A stretch of DNA of 34,902 nucleotides from Bacteroides sp. CAG:443 (GCA_000432735.1 FR887787.1:1-34902), one strand, 5' to 3'. Counted from the first letter of the stretch, positions 7,181 to 16,468 are shown. Numbers and translations: made by a program. Notes: generated by a model from the letters alone, not told the origin.

Positions 7181-9013
7181 ATGGATTCTTGGGAAAGACT
7201 TTTACTCTATCGGAAGAAACTGATTCTGCCTCGTATCTATCAGGTACTGGGATGGGTGATGTGGGTTACCTATTTCTTTGCCATCTTATTTCTGGCAACT
7301 CTGGTGTACGAGCATGGATTTATGATTTCTCCTGTGGAGGCGAAGGTTATTCGGGGGATATATCAGGCGGTATGGATTGTCTTTTTGCTCTCGGCTACCA
7401 TACAGATAATCTTTCAGCGGGATGAGGAAGGCAAAAAGAATACGTTTTGGGCCTGGATCATAAATGTCTTGCTTTACTTGACTTTGTTGCCGGTTGTTTT
7501 CAAACAGCCTGATGCAGCAGATGAAGGGGTATTCTGGATCTGGACGTTTTTCCACAGTCACTACTACCGGATAGGCATTTTGTTGCTGTATTCGTTGTTG
7601 CAGTTATCCAGCAGCTTGGTGCGTTTGCTGGGCAGGCGAACCAATCCTTCACTCATCTTAGCTTCCAGCTTTTTGGTCATCATCTTTATCGGTGCCGGAT
7701 TGCTGATGTTGCCCCGGGCTACCTGCCACGGTATTTCGTGGATAGATGCGCTGTTTACGGCAACCAGTGCCACGTGTGTTACCGGATTGGTCTCGGTAGA
7801 CGTGCCGTCTACCTTTACGCTGGAGGGACAGATTATCATTATTCTGCTGATTCAGATAGGAGGGTTGGGAGTCATGACGCTGACGAGTTTCTTTGCCATG
7901 TTCTTCATGGGAAATACTTCGCTGTACAATCAGCTGGTAGTTGGCGATATGATTAGTTCCAATTCGTTGAATTCGCTTTTATCTACCTTATTATATATAT
8001 TAGGTTTTACCCTGGCTATCGAGGGAATCGGGATGGTAGTCATCTGGTTTTCCATTCACGATACCTTAGGAATGACATTGCAGGAGGAACTTTATTTTGC
8101 GGCTTTCCATTCGGTTTCGGCATTTTGTAATGCCGGATTCTCTACCTTGCCGGGCAACTTAGGCAATCCTGCCGTCATGCAGCAGCACAACCTGCTTTTC
8201 ATGACCGTGTCTTTCCTGATTATTTTGGGAGGAATCGGTTTTCCGATATTGGTCAATCTGAAAGAAACGCTGTTCTACTATCTGCGTTACTTGAAGTGGT
8301 TCTGTTTGGGGCGCTCTTCCCGTTTTCCAAAACAAGTACATTTGTATAATCTGAATACGCGTATCGTGTTGATTATGACAGCTATTTTGCTGGTTTTCGG
8401 TACACTGGCCATTGCGCTTTACGAATGGAATCATGCTTTTGCCGGGATGAGCGTGACCGATAAGTGGGTACATGCATTCTTCAATGCTACGTGTCCGCGT
8501 ACAGCCGGCTTTACCAGTGTGGGACTGACAACCTTGTCTACGCAGACATTGTTGCTGATGATTGCTCTGATGATAATCGGAGGTGGAACACAATCTACCG
8601 CCGGTGGTGTGAAAATCAATGTTTTCGCTGTGATTCTTCTGAACCTGTGGGCAGTTATCCGGGGAGCAAACCGAGTAACCATCTTCCATCGTGAACTTTC
8701 GGACGACTCTATCCGGCGCTCGAATGCCGTACTTATGCTGTACCTTATTCTTTTGTTTGCGGCTATTTTTGTTATGAGTCTGTTGGAGCCTGAGGCATCG
8801 ATCATGGCGCTTACCTTTGAATGTGTATCGGCTTTGAGCACGGTAGGTTCGAGTCTCGACCTTACTCCTGTGCTGAGCACCGCAGGGAAGTCGGTTATCA
8901 TCCTGCTGATGTTCATCGGTCGTGTGGGAGCCTTTACGCTATTGCTGGGACTGGTTAAGCAGGTGAAGAAGCGTAATTACAAATATCCGAGTGATAATAT
9001 TATAATAAACTGA
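7181..9013 (+). CDS. trkH: TrkH/KtrB-family potassium uptake membrane subunit
   Basis: This 610-residue inner-membrane protein shows four pore-loop motifs with the filter glycines: TCVTGL, FCNAGF, RTAGFTS and STVGSS. These mark the four repeated M1-P-M2 units of K+ transporters. About 150 extra N-terminal residues hold three or four more hydrophobic segments, as in many Bacteroidota homologues. It forms the translocation pore and works with the cytoplasmic nucleotide-binding TrkA subunit encoded 7 bases downstream. The ATG at 7181 is preferred over an in-frame TTG two codons earlier. Confidence 0.94.
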   Translation: MDSWERLLLYRKKLILPRIYQVLGWVMWVTYFFAILFLATLVYEHGFMISPVEAKVIRGIYQAVWIVFLLSATIQIIFQRDEEGKKNTFWAWIINVLLYLTLLPVVFKQPDAADEGVFWIWTFFHSHYYRIGILLLYSLLQLSSSLVRLLGRRTNPSLILASSFLVIIFIGAGLLMLPRATCHGISWIDALFTATSATCVTGLVSVDVPSTFTLEGQIIIILLIQIGGLGVMTLTSFFAMFFMGNTSLYNQLVVGDMISSNSLNSLLSTLLYILGFTLAIEGIGMVVIWFSIHDTLGMTLQEELYFAAFHSVSAFCNAGFSTLPGNLGNPAVMQQHNLLFMTVSFLIILGGIGFPILVNLKETLFYYLRYLKWFCLGRSSRFPKQVHLYNLNTRIVLIMTAILLVFGTLAIALYEWNHAFAGMSVTDKWVHAFFNATCPRTAGFTSVGLTTLSTQTLLLMIALMIIGGGTQSTAGGVKINVFAVILLNLWAVIRGANRVTIFHRELSDDSIRRSNAVLMLYLILLFAAIFVMSLLEPEASIMALTFECVSALSTVGSSLDLTPVLSTAGKSVIILLMFIGRVGAFTLLLGLVKQVKKRNYKYPSDNIIIN

Positions 9014-9020
9014 GATTGCT

Positions 9021-9710
9021 ATGAAATATATCGTAATAGGACTGGGAAACTACGGCGGGATACTTGCCGAAGAGCTTACCGTATTGGGGCATGAAGTAAT
9101 AGGAGTAGATGTGAAAGAGCATCATGTAGAACGGCTGAAAGACAAGATTGCTACGGCATTTGTACTCGATGCCACCGATGAGATGGCCTTGTCGGTACTT
9201 CCTCTGAAGAGTGTGGATGTGGTCATTGTAGCCATCGGTGAAGATCTGGGAGCTTCCGTGCGAGTGGTTTCGCTGTTGAAGAAAAACAAGGTGAAGCACA
9301 TTTACGCCCGGGCGCTCGACGATGTGCATAAAACGGTGCTCGAGGCTTTTTCCATCGACCGTATTCTTACGCCGGAACAAGAAGCTGCCCGTATGCTGGT
9401 GCAGTTGCTGGAACTGAATGCCGCTGTGGAACCTTTCCAGATAGACGAAGAACATTATGTGTTTAAATTCAATGTTCCGGAAAAGCTGGTTGGATATGGC
9501 ATCAACGAGTTGCAGTTGGAAAAGGAATTCGACTTGAAAATCATTTCATTGATACGTGGAAAGAAGGCACAGAACTGTCTGGGCATTTCCATCTTGGAAC
9601 GGGAAGTTGCCAATGAATTCCCTGAAGATTATGTCATTCAAGCCGAAGATGCACTGGTTTGCTACGGACTCTATGCCAATTTTATGAAATTCTGGAAATC
9701 GATTCGCTGA
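9021..9710 (+). CDS. trkA: TrkA/KtrA-family potassium uptake regulatory subunit
   Basis: This 229-residue cytoplasmic protein has one RCK_N domain (residues 1-120; GLGNYG at 7-12 and the ribose-binding acid D30 define a Rossmann fold) and one RCK_C domain (about 135-220). A single RCK pair makes it KtrA-like rather than the duplicated E. coli TrkA. It forms the ring that gates TrkH/KtrB in response to nucleotides. It starts 7 bases after trkH, so the two are one operon. Confidence 0.94.
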   Translation: MKYIVIGLGNYGGILAEELTVLGHEVIGVDVKEHHVERLKDKIATAFVLDATDEMALSVLPLKSVDVVIVAIGEDLGASVRVVSLLKKNKVKHIYARALDDVHKTVLEAFSIDRILTPEQEAARMLVQLLELNAAVEPFQIDEEHYVFKFNVPEKLVGYGINELQLEKEFDLKIISLIRGKKAQNCLGISILEREVANEFPEDYVIQAEDALVCYGLYANFMKFWKSIR

Positions 9711-9742
9711 GAACCGTTGCTGCTGCACTACATTCCTCAGCG
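9705..9742. terminator. Palindrome joining the stops of trkA and mltG
   Basis: CGCTGAG (9705-9711) and its complement CTCAGCG (9736-9742) each contain the stop codon of one of the two convergent genes. They could form a 7-bp hairpin with a 24-base loop. There is no U-tract on either side, so bidirectional termination is only suggested. Confidence 0.35.
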
Positions 9743-10762
9743 GATGTTTCGCTTGTTTAATGCCTGCTGATAGCGGCGGGCATTGGCAAGATGCTCGTTC
9801 CAGTTCTTTGCAAAATTATGTGTTCCCGAAAAATCTTCCTTGGCACACATGTAAAGATAGTCGTGCTGCACATAGTTCAATACACTTTCCAGTCCGTCGA
9901 TGGAGGGGATGCGTATCGGACCGGGAGGCAATCCTTCATGCTTGTAGGTATTGTAAGGACTATCTACTTCCAGATGCTTGTGCAGGATACGCTTTAATCC
10001 AAACTCCTGCAAGCCGAACTTAACCGTCGGGTCAGCCTGTAAGGGCATACCTGTATGCAGACGGTTGATATAAAGACCCGCTACCATCGGCTTCTCTGCC
10101 TTGTTGGCAGTTTCCTCTTCTACGATGGAAGCCAGTGTAGCTACCTCTTCGGGAGTAAACCCGATACTCTTCGCTTTCTCTGTACGTTCCTTGTTCCAGA
10201 AAAGATCGTGCTCCTTTTTCATCCGTTTGATGAACTCATCGGCATCGATGGTCCAGTATACTTCGTAAGTGTTGGGAATAAAAAGCGAAGGGATCGTGTA
10301 TTGATTGTATCCTAAACCTGCGCAATAGGCGCTGTCGGTCAGTAGTTTGGCAATGGAAGCCGAGTCTGTCATCAGTCGGCGGGATACCGATTTTGCCAGT
10401 GCTCCGATGGTGCGTACACTGGGTACTGTCAGTCTTACGGGACTTTGATGGCCGCTTTTCAGCCGATGAAAAATGTGCCAAGTCTTTTCCGACGGCTTCA
10501 GCTTATAGGCTCCTGCATGAATATTATCGGCATAATTGCTGCATGCAGTCATCAGACGCAACCCGGTAAGGCTGGATGCGTGACAATCTTTTTTCAGCTT
10601 CGTATATACGGAGTCGATATTGTCGTCATTATCGATGTAAAGATAAGTTGCCTTTTCTATTTTCAGTGGGGTGCTAAATAGTAAGAACGCGCAGGCAATG
10701 CTGCCGATGAGCACCAGTAAGACAATGCTGCCGACAATATAAATAGCTTTTTTATTTTTCAT
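9737..10762 (-). CDS. mltG: Endolytic murein transglycosylase MltG (YceG-like)
   Basis: This 341-residue protein has an N-terminal membrane anchor (residues 7-29) and a periplasmic YceG domain. The catalytic glutamate is in ASIVEEET (E215 by analogy with the IVEKET motif of E. coli MltG), followed by the conserved VAGLYINRL and PLQADPTV segments and the LPPGPI motif near 275. MltG cuts nascent glycan strands near the membrane and so limits their length. The length is normal. It has its own promoter just downstream of the clpB terminator. The ATG at 10762 directly precedes the membrane segment. Confidence 0.94.
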   Translation of the reverse strand: MKNKKAIYIVGSIVLLVLIGSIACAFLLFSTPLKIEKATYLYIDNDDNIDSVYTKLKKDCHASSLTGLRLMTACSNYADNIHAGAYKLKPSEKTWHIFHRLKSGHQSPVRLTVPSVRTIGALAKSVSRRLMTDSASIAKLLTDSAYCAGLGYNQYTIPSLFIPNTYEVYWTIDADEFIKRMKKEHDLFWNKERTEKAKSIGFTPEEVATLASIVEEETANKAEKPMVAGLYINRLHTGMPLQADPTVKFGLQEFGLKRILHKHLEVDSPYNTYKHEGLPPGPIRIPSIDGLESVLNYVQHDYLYMCAKEDFSGTHNFAKNWNEHLANARRYQQALNKRNIR

Positions 10763-10782
10763 ACTTATTTGTTTCAGTGCGG

Positions 10783-10814
10783 CAAAGATAGTTTATTTCT
10801 TCCATACGGACAAA
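10783..10814 (-). promoter_or_regulatory. Promoter of mltG
   Basis: On the minus strand TATCTTTG (complement of 10783-10790) and TTTG (complement of 10811-10814) are separated by exactly 20 bases, a full match to the Bacteroidales consensus. The -33 box abuts the clpB terminator tail. Confidence 0.8.
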
Positions 10815-10851
10815 AAGAAAAGGGATAGCATGGATTTCATGCTACCCCTTT
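10815..10851 (-). terminator. Rho-independent terminator of clpB
   Basis: On the minus strand AAAGGGGTAGCATG pairs with CATGCTATCCCTTT (one G-U pair, 5-base loop) and is followed by TTCTTTTTG. It lies 30 bases after the clpB stop. Confidence 0.88.
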
Positions 10852-10880
10852 AGAGAGACTCTTATGATTTGTTTAGCTTA

Positions 10881-13469
10881 TCAGTTCCGGAATGCTAATC
10901 CATCACTGCTACGCTCTACGATAATTGGTTTGCTGCGGTCGACTTCCTGCGACAGAAGTTTCTTCGACAAATCGTTCAGCAAGTAACGCTGGATGGCACG
11001 TTTTACCGGACGAGCACCGAACTCCGGATCGTATCCGGCAGTAGCGATAAAGTCAATGGCCTGATCACTCATCTGGAGTGTTACACCATTTTCTTCCAGC
11101 ATCTTCTTGATACCGTTAATTTGCAGACGTACGATCTGTTCAATCTGATCCTTGTTCAACGGCTGGAACATGATGATTTCGTCTATACGGTTCAGGAATT
11201 CCGGACGGATTGTCTTCTTCAACATGTTCATCACCTCTGTCTTTGTTTCTGCTACAACTTGGTCGTGGTTCTGATCGTTGATCTTTTCGAACTGACTTTG
11301 TATGTAAGAGCTACCCAAGTTAGAGGTCATAATGATGATGGTGTTCTTGAAGTTTACCGTACGTCCCTTATTATCTGTCAGACGTCCATCGTCCAATACC
11401 TGCAACAAGATGTTGAATACATCCGGATGTGCCTTTTCGATTTCATCGAACAAGACAACCGAGTACGGTTTACGACGGACAGCTTCTGTCAGCTGACCAC
11501 CTTCATCGTAACCAACGTATCCCGGAGGCGCACCGATCAGACGAGAAACGGTATGTTTCTCTTGGTACTCACTCATATCGATACGGGTCATCAATGATTC
11601 ATCATCGAACAGGTACTCTGCCAGTGCCTTTGCCAATTCGGTCTTACCAACACCCGTAGTACCCAGGAAGATGAATGAACCGATCGGTCGTTTCGGATCT
11701 TGCAGTCCCGCACGGCTACGACGTACAGCGTCGGCTACCGCTTCGATTGCTTCATCCTGTCCGATGACACGCTTATGCAGTTCGTCTTCCAGGTGGAGCA
11801 ACTTGTCGCGTTCGCTTTGCAGCATCTTGCTTACCGGTATTCCCGTCCAGCGTGATACTACATCGGCAATATCTTCGGCTGTAACCTCCTCCTTGATCAT
11901 GGCATTGTCGCCTTGCTTTTTCTTCAAGTCTTCCTGAATACTCTTTATTTCACTTTCCAAGCTCTGCAACTTGCCATAACGTATTTCGGCTACTTTACCG
12001 TAATCGCCTTCGCGTTCAGCCTTGTCGGCTTCGAACTTCAGTTGTTCTATTTCCTTCTTGTTCTGCTGAATCTTGTTCACCAGCTGTTTTTCGCTCTCCC
12101 ATTTAGCCTTGTACGAAGTTTCCTGTTCCTTCAACTCAGCTATTTCCTTGTTCAACTGAGCGAGCTTAGCTTCGTCCTTTTCACGTTTGATAGCCTCACG
12201 TTCAATTTCGAGCTGTTTCAACCGGCGTTCAATTTCATCCAGTTCTTCCGGCAGTGAGTCACGCTCCATACGCAACTTGGCTGCGGCTTCATCCATCAAG
12301 TCGATGGCCTTATCCGGCAAGAAACGGTCGGTAATGTAACGGTTACTCAATTCTACTGCGGCAATGATGGCTTCATCCTTGATTCTCACCTGATGGTGAT
12401 TTTCGTAACGTTCCTTCAAACCACGCAAGATAGAAATAGAGCTTGCCGTATCCGGCTCGTCTACCATGACGGTCTGGAATCGTCTTTCGAGCGCCTTATC
12501 CTTTTCGAAATATTTCTGATATTCGTCGAGGGTAGTGGCACCGATGCTTCTCAGCTCGCCACGTGCCAAAGCAGGTTTCAAGATGTTTGCGGCATCCATG
12601 GCACCTTCACCTTTTCCGGCACCCACCAATGTATGAATTTCATCGATGAACAGAATGATGTTTCCGTCCGATTTCGTTACTTCGTTGATAACCGATTTCA
12701 GTCGTTCCTCAAACTCACCTTTATATTTGGCACCTGCAACCAGTGCACCCATATCGAGTGAGAACAATTGCTTGTTCTTCAAGTTTTCAGGAACATCCCC
12801 ACGCAGGATTCGCTGTGCCAGTCCTTCTACGATGGCAGTCTTACCAGTACCCGGTTCACCAATCAGGATCGGGTTGTTCTTGGTACGACGGCTCAGGATT
12901 TGCAGTACACGACGGATTTCTTCGTCACGACCGATAACCGGGTCCAGCTTGCCGTTACGTGCGGCCTCTATCAGGTTGACGGCATATTTACTAAGTGCCT
13001 GGTACGTATCTTCACTGGATTGTGAAGTGACATTCTGTCCCTGACGCAATTCACTGATAGCTGCTCTCAGTTCCTTATCCGTGATACCCGCATCCTTCAA
13101 GATGGTAGATACGGTACTTTTCACGTTAAGCAGTGCCAGGATGATTGCTTCCAGTGAAACATATTCATCACCCAATGACTTAGAAAACTCGACAGCTTTT
13201 TGCAATACCTCATTTGCGTCACGGCTCAGGTAAGGTTCGCCGCCTGAAACCTTCGGCAGAGAAGCTATCTGCTTGTCGAGTACGGTTTCTATCTGCTGAC
13301 CGTTGACACCGAGTTTCTGGAAAATGAAGTTGGTTACATTTTCTCCGACCTTCAGCACCCCTGCCAGCAAATGCTCCGGCTCGATAGCTTGCTGCCCGCG
13401 GCTCTGTACCAGATTCACCGCTTGCTGCACAGCCTCTTGCGATTTGATTGTAAAGTTGTTAAAGTTCAT
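10881..13469 (-). CDS. clpB: ATP-dependent disaggregase ClpB
   Basis: This 862-residue AAA+ chaperone has the N-terminal Clp_N domain (residues 1-145), NBD1 with Walker A GEPGTGKT (about 200), the long coiled-coil middle domain (about 400-525, rich in E/K/Q heptads) that distinguishes ClpB from ClpA/ClpC, NBD2 with Walker A GTTGVGKT (about 605), and the D2-small domain. It extracts polypeptides from aggregates together with DnaK. The start is the ATG at 13469, preceded by AAAGGAGAA; a further 48 codons are open upstream but lack family similarity. The upstream region has no TAnnTTTG element, which may reflect heat-shock control. Confidence 0.97.
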   Translation of the reverse strand: MNFNNFTIKSQEAVQQAVNLVQSRGQQAIEPEHLLAGVLKVGENVTNFIFQKLGVNGQQIETVLDKQIASLPKVSGGEPYLSRDANEVLQKAVEFSKSLGDEYVSLEAIILALLNVKSTVSTILKDAGITDKELRAAISELRQGQNVTSQSSEDTYQALSKYAVNLIEAARNGKLDPVIGRDEEIRRVLQILSRRTKNNPILIGEPGTGKTAIVEGLAQRILRGDVPENLKNKQLFSLDMGALVAGAKYKGEFEERLKSVINEVTKSDGNIILFIDEIHTLVGAGKGEGAMDAANILKPALARGELRSIGATTLDEYQKYFEKDKALERRFQTVMVDEPDTASSISILRGLKERYENHHQVRIKDEAIIAAVELSNRYITDRFLPDKAIDLMDEAAAKLRMERDSLPEELDEIERRLKQLEIEREAIKREKDEAKLAQLNKEIAELKEQETSYKAKWESEKQLVNKIQQNKKEIEQLKFEADKAEREGDYGKVAEIRYGKLQSLESEIKSIQEDLKKKQGDNAMIKEEVTAEDIADVVSRWTGIPVSKMLQSERDKLLHLEDELHKRVIGQDEAIEAVADAVRRSRAGLQDPKRPIGSFIFLGTTGVGKTELAKALAEYLFDDESLMTRIDMSEYQEKHTVSRLIGAPPGYVGYDEGGQLTEAVRRKPYSVVLFDEIEKAHPDVFNILLQVLDDGRLTDNKGRTVNFKNTIIIMTSNLGSSYIQSQFEKINDQNHDQVVAETKTEVMNMLKKTIRPEFLNRIDEIIMFQPLNKDQIEQIVRLQINGIKKMLEENGVTLQMSDQAIDFIATAGYDPEFGARPVKRAIQRYLLNDLSKKLLSQEVDRSKPIIVERSSDGLAFRN

Positions 13470-13665
13470 ATATCGTTCTCCTTTCTTATTTTCTATGTTT
13501 TTTTGAAATACATTTTCTATTAAGCAAACTTCTTGCCATCGCCTTAAAATGTTCGTTATGTGCCTAAATGTCAGTGTGTTAGTATATTTTACTGCAATAA
13601 TGTCCGAATGCATATCAAAATGTCAGGAAAGTTTTTATTATCTTTATCGCCATAAACTTAGATAT

Positions 13666-14247
13666 ATGGAAAAGAAGATACCGTTTGCCCCCGTTGTGAT
13701 GCTGATAGACGCTACCTATCTGGATAGAGTAGGCTGTGATATGACTGCCCATTTCGCTCCTATCGTCAACCGTGAGTTACCCAAAGCCGATTTGGCGAAC
13801 CTGCTGGAGTGCCTGGCTTTGGATGCAGGCGTGCAGTTGGGAGAGAATGAAGTGCAAGTGATTTTTATTTATGAGGCGGGAGAAGAGAAAATGAAGTTCT
13901 GTACTCCTTCTTTATTAAATAAGGAACTTCATAACATGGCCTTCAAGAGTCAGCTGGGAGAATTCTCCCTGTATGCCTTCCAGCCTTCCGATATGGCTAC
14001 CCGCGAAGACCTGTTTATCGAGTCACTTCAGCTGGCAGGTGAATCGAAGGATGTTCGCCGTTTCATTATTGTGCCCGATGAAGACGGATACGGTAAGCGG
14101 ATAGGTGACTATATAAATAAGGTGGAAGGGAAGGAGAGCATTACCGTTTTCGGCATGAATCCTCCAGCCTACGAAGGCGATTACTCATTCGAAATGTTGG
14201 GATTTCCCGTTCTTCAGTCGCTGGGAATCCGTGCGGAGGAACTATAA
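13666..14247 (+). CDS. Conserved-looking 193-residue protein of unknown function
   Basis: I do not recognise a family. The protein is soluble, with no signal peptide or membrane segment, and is moderately acidic. It starts MEKKIPFAPVVMLIDATYLD and reads like an alpha/beta protein (VMLIDATYLD, VQVIFIYEAG, RFIIVPDEDGYG, ESITVFGMN alternate with helices). The ATG at 13666 is preferred to upstream in-frame ATGs because the segment before it reads like non-coding sequence. Its stop (TAA 14245-14247) touches the ATG of the LysR gene with no gap, so the two are almost certainly translated from one mRNA. A role linked to the regulator is possible but unproven. Codon use resembles its neighbours. Confidence 0.75.
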   Translation: MEKKIPFAPVVMLIDATYLDRVGCDMTAHFAPIVNRELPKADLANLLECLALDAGVQLGENEVQVIFIYEAGEEKMKFCTPSLLNKELHNMAFKSQLGEFSLYAFQPSDMATREDLFIESLQLAGESKDVRRFIIVPDEDGYGKRIGDYINKVEGKESITVFGMNPPAYEGDYSFEMLGFPVLQSLGIRAEEL

Positions 14248-15186
14248 ATGTCCGATTTCCGTCTGAAAGTATTCTACAGTGTGGCGAAAAACCTGAGTTT
14301 TACCAAAGCTTCTCAGGAGTTGTTCGTCAGCCAGCCCGCCATTACCAAGCACATACGCGAGCTGGAGAGCCTGTATCAGACCCGTTTGTTCAACCGGCTC
14401 GGCAACAAGATTTCGCTGACCGAGTCGGGTTATGTGCTGCTGGAGCATTGCGAACGCATTCTTTCCGAATACCGTAAGCTGGAGTACGACATGCACTTGC
14501 TGCACAATGAATACAACGGTCAGCTTCGTCTGGGAGCGAGTACCACGATAGCCCAGTACGTGCTTCCCCCCATTCTTGCCAGGTTTACGGAGAAATATCC
14601 CAAGATTACCGTTTCGCTCATCGATACCAATTCGCGTAACATCGAGCAGGCATTGCAGGAACACGATATTGACTTGGGAATGGTGGAAGGAGTGTTCCGT
14701 CTGCCTAACCTGAAATACGAACCTTTCCTTCACGACGAACTGGTTCCGGTTGTCTGTGCTTCGTCGCCACTGGCTGCCAAAGATTCGCTTTCCCTCGACG
14801 AGCTGAGAGAAGTTCCCCTGGTACTTCGCGAAAGAGGTTCGGGCACACTCGATGCCATCGAAATGGCTCTTTCCGAGCAGGGACTGAAACTTTCGTCGAT
14901 GAATGTCCGCTTGCATCTGGGTAGTACCGAAAGCATCAAGCAGTTTTTAAGAAACAGTTCCACGATGGGAATCATATCGTTGCAGGCCATTCTGCGTGAG
15001 CTGCGTGACGGAGAATTTAAGATAATCGATGTAAACGGGCTGCAAATTAAGCGGCATTTCTGCTTTGTGTATTTACAGGGACAGGAAGAAGCCTCGTCTA
15101 CCAACTTTATGCGTTTTGTACAGAATTATTTGGAAACCTGTAAGAATGCAGGCGATATCATCGGCAAGATGATGGTATCACGCTGA
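14248..15186 (+). CDS. LysR-family transcriptional regulator
   Basis: This 312-residue protein has an N-terminal winged helix-turn-helix (residues 1-60, FTKASQELFVSQPAITKHIRELE) and a type 2 periplasmic-binding-like effector domain (about 90-295, starting LRLGASTTIAQYVLPPILARF). The arrangement fits the CysL/YeiE-like branch, and the convergent neighbour is a YeiH-type exporter, which such regulators commonly control. A T-N11-A dyad typical of LysR operators lies upstream of that exporter (16448-16468). The effector is unknown; sulfur compounds or amino acids are candidates by family. It directly abuts the 193-residue gene upstream. Confidence 0.92.
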   Translation: MSDFRLKVFYSVAKNLSFTKASQELFVSQPAITKHIRELESLYQTRLFNRLGNKISLTESGYVLLEHCERILSEYRKLEYDMHLLHNEYNGQLRLGASTTIAQYVLPPILARFTEKYPKITVSLIDTNSRNIEQALQEHDIDLGMVEGVFRLPNLKYEPFLHDELVPVVCASSPLAAKDSLSLDELREVPLVLRERGSGTLDAIEMALSEQGLKLSSMNVRLHLGSTESIKQFLRNSSTMGIISLQAILRELRDGEFKIIDVNGLQIKRHFCFVYLQGQEEASSTNFMRFVQNYLETCKNAGDIIGKMMVSR

Positions 15187-15204
15187 CACCAACAGGCCGA
15201 TACA

Positions 15205-15263
15205 TAAAAAAGCCCCGGCGTTCTCTCTATCTGTTTTGAGTAGATGAGTAGATGCCGGGGCTT
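15205..15263 (-). terminator. Terminator of the yeiH gene
   Basis: On the minus strand AAGCCCCGGC (complement of 15254-15263) pairs with GCCGGGGCTT (complement of 15210-15219), followed by TTTT. The loop is 34 bases and holds a small inner helix. It may also stop the LysR transcript from the other side, where the U-tract is poor. Confidence 0.75.
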
Positions 15264-15282
15264 GCTGTTGTAATATTTATTG

Positions 15283-16359
15283 TTACATGAAAGCAGGAAC
15301 CAGATATTTAGTAAGCAGATAACCGCCGCCTACCAGCCAGATATACAGCAGACCTGCCAGCAAGAACGGTTTGGCACCGGCCTGTTTGAACTTTTCGATG
15401 CTGGTATCTGTACCGAGAGCAGTCATGGCCATCGTCAGCATGAAGGTATCAATGTATTCGATAGCTCCGTTCAGTGGGATTTCTTTTACACTGTCTACGC
15501 CCAGAAGGTATTGCAGCAGTGAGTTCAGACAGATAATTCCGATAAATCCGAATGCGAACCAAGGGATAGTGATTTTGCTCTTTTCAGCTTTTCCGCCATT
15601 GACACTGCTCTTGCGTTTTGCCAGTGCGAAGCTCATGATGACCAGTACCGGTGCAAGCATCATGACACGGATCATCTTGGTAATGGTAGCAGTTCCTGCA
15701 ATGCCCAGTGCATCTGTTGGGTCCATGGCATTACCGGCTCCGGCTACGTGTGCCACTTCGTGCAGGGTACTTCCCGTATAGATGGCTACACCCATGTTGT
15801 CCAGTCCGTCCAAAATTCCCGCACGATACATAATCGGATAGAGGAACATGGAGATTGTTCCGAAAATAACGACTGTAGATACAGCGATGGCAGTCTTGTG
15901 ACCTTCACATTTTACGACCGGCTCTGCACCCAGAACAGCAGCTGCACCACAGATAGCGCTACCCGTTGCAGTCATCAGCGACGTATCCTTGTCCATCTTT
16001 AAGGCGCGTCCCAGCCAGATACCCAGGAAAATGGTTCCTGCTACAATGATAAGGTCTATTATAACCGCAGGTAGTCCTACAGCAGCCACCTGTGTCAGAG
16101 TCAGTCGGAAACCGTACAAAACGATACCCGCACGCAGGATCTGTTTGGTACAGAACTTGATACCCGGCACCCAAGTTTCGGGCAAGTGGTTTCTCAGGCT
16201 GTTGGCATACAGCATACCTAAGATGATACCTACAATCAGCGGACTGAAAGAAAGACTTTTTACAAACGGAATTTCGGCAATATAAAAGGCCGCAAATGAG
16301 AACAATGCAATCAGCAAGATACCGTGGATGGTATTTCCTCTGTTTCCTTTTTCGAACAT
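15283..16359 (-). CDS. yeiH: YeiH-family putative sulfate exporter (UPF0324)
   Basis: This 358-residue inner-membrane protein has about 10 hydrophobic helices. It carries the family phrases PLIVGIILGMLYAN, GSAICGAAAVLGAEPVV and YTGSTLHEVAHVAGAG. The family is annotated as sulfate exporters by loose evidence, and the true substrate is not settled. It faces a LysR regulator gene 96 bases away, the usual yeiE/yeiH type of context. The ATG at 16359 follows directly on a normal promoter region. The upstream intergenic region is 352 bases and carries a LysR-like dyad and a palindrome array. Confidence 0.9.
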   Translation of the reverse strand: MFEKGNRGNTIHGILLIALFSFAAFYIAEIPFVKSLSFSPLIVGIILGMLYANSLRNHLPETWVPGIKFCTKQILRAGIVLYGFRLTLTQVAAVGLPAVIIDLIIVAGTIFLGIWLGRALKMDKDTSLMTATGSAICGAAAVLGAEPVVKCEGHKTAIAVSTVVIFGTISMFLYPIMYRAGILDGLDNMGVAIYTGSTLHEVAHVAGAGNAMDPTDALGIAGTATITKMIRVMMLAPVLVIMSFALAKRKSSVNGGKAEKSKITIPWFAFGFIGIICLNSLLQYLLGVDSVKEIPLNGAIEYIDTFMLTMAMTALGTDTSIEKFKQAGAKPFLLAGLLYIWLVGGGYLLTKYLVPAFM

Positions 16360-16399
16360 CGTATAATAATTGTTTAGTGATTAATTTCTTTTTCCGCTG

Positions 16400-16407
16400 C
16401 AAAGGTA
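16400..16407 (-). promoter_or_regulatory. -7 element (TACCTTTG) for yeiH
   Basis: The complement of 16400-16407 is TACCTTTG, a perfect TAnnTTTG match 40 bases before the ATG. No well-spaced -33 box is seen. A second TACCTTTG (complement of 16456-16463) lies further upstream, inside the dyad at 16448-16468. Confidence 0.55.
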
Positions 16408-16447
16408 AGCTATTATATAGTACAAACCTATTGAAAAATATTTATCC

Positions 16448-16468
16448 GTTATAACCAAAGGTAATAAC
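16448..16468. promoter_or_regulatory. Candidate LysR operator upstream of yeiH
   Basis: TTAT and ATAA flank exactly 11 bases in an interrupted dyad (GTTAT...ATAAC, inner ACC...GGT, one mismatch per arm). This is the T-N11-A architecture of LysR-family sites. It lies 89 bases upstream of yeiH. Binding by the product of 14248-15186 is inferred. Confidence 0.45.

Noticed and set aside
13470..13613. 48-residue N-terminal extension of ClpB
   Set aside because: ClpB normally begins at MNFNNFT, and a strong ribosome site precedes that ATG at 13469.
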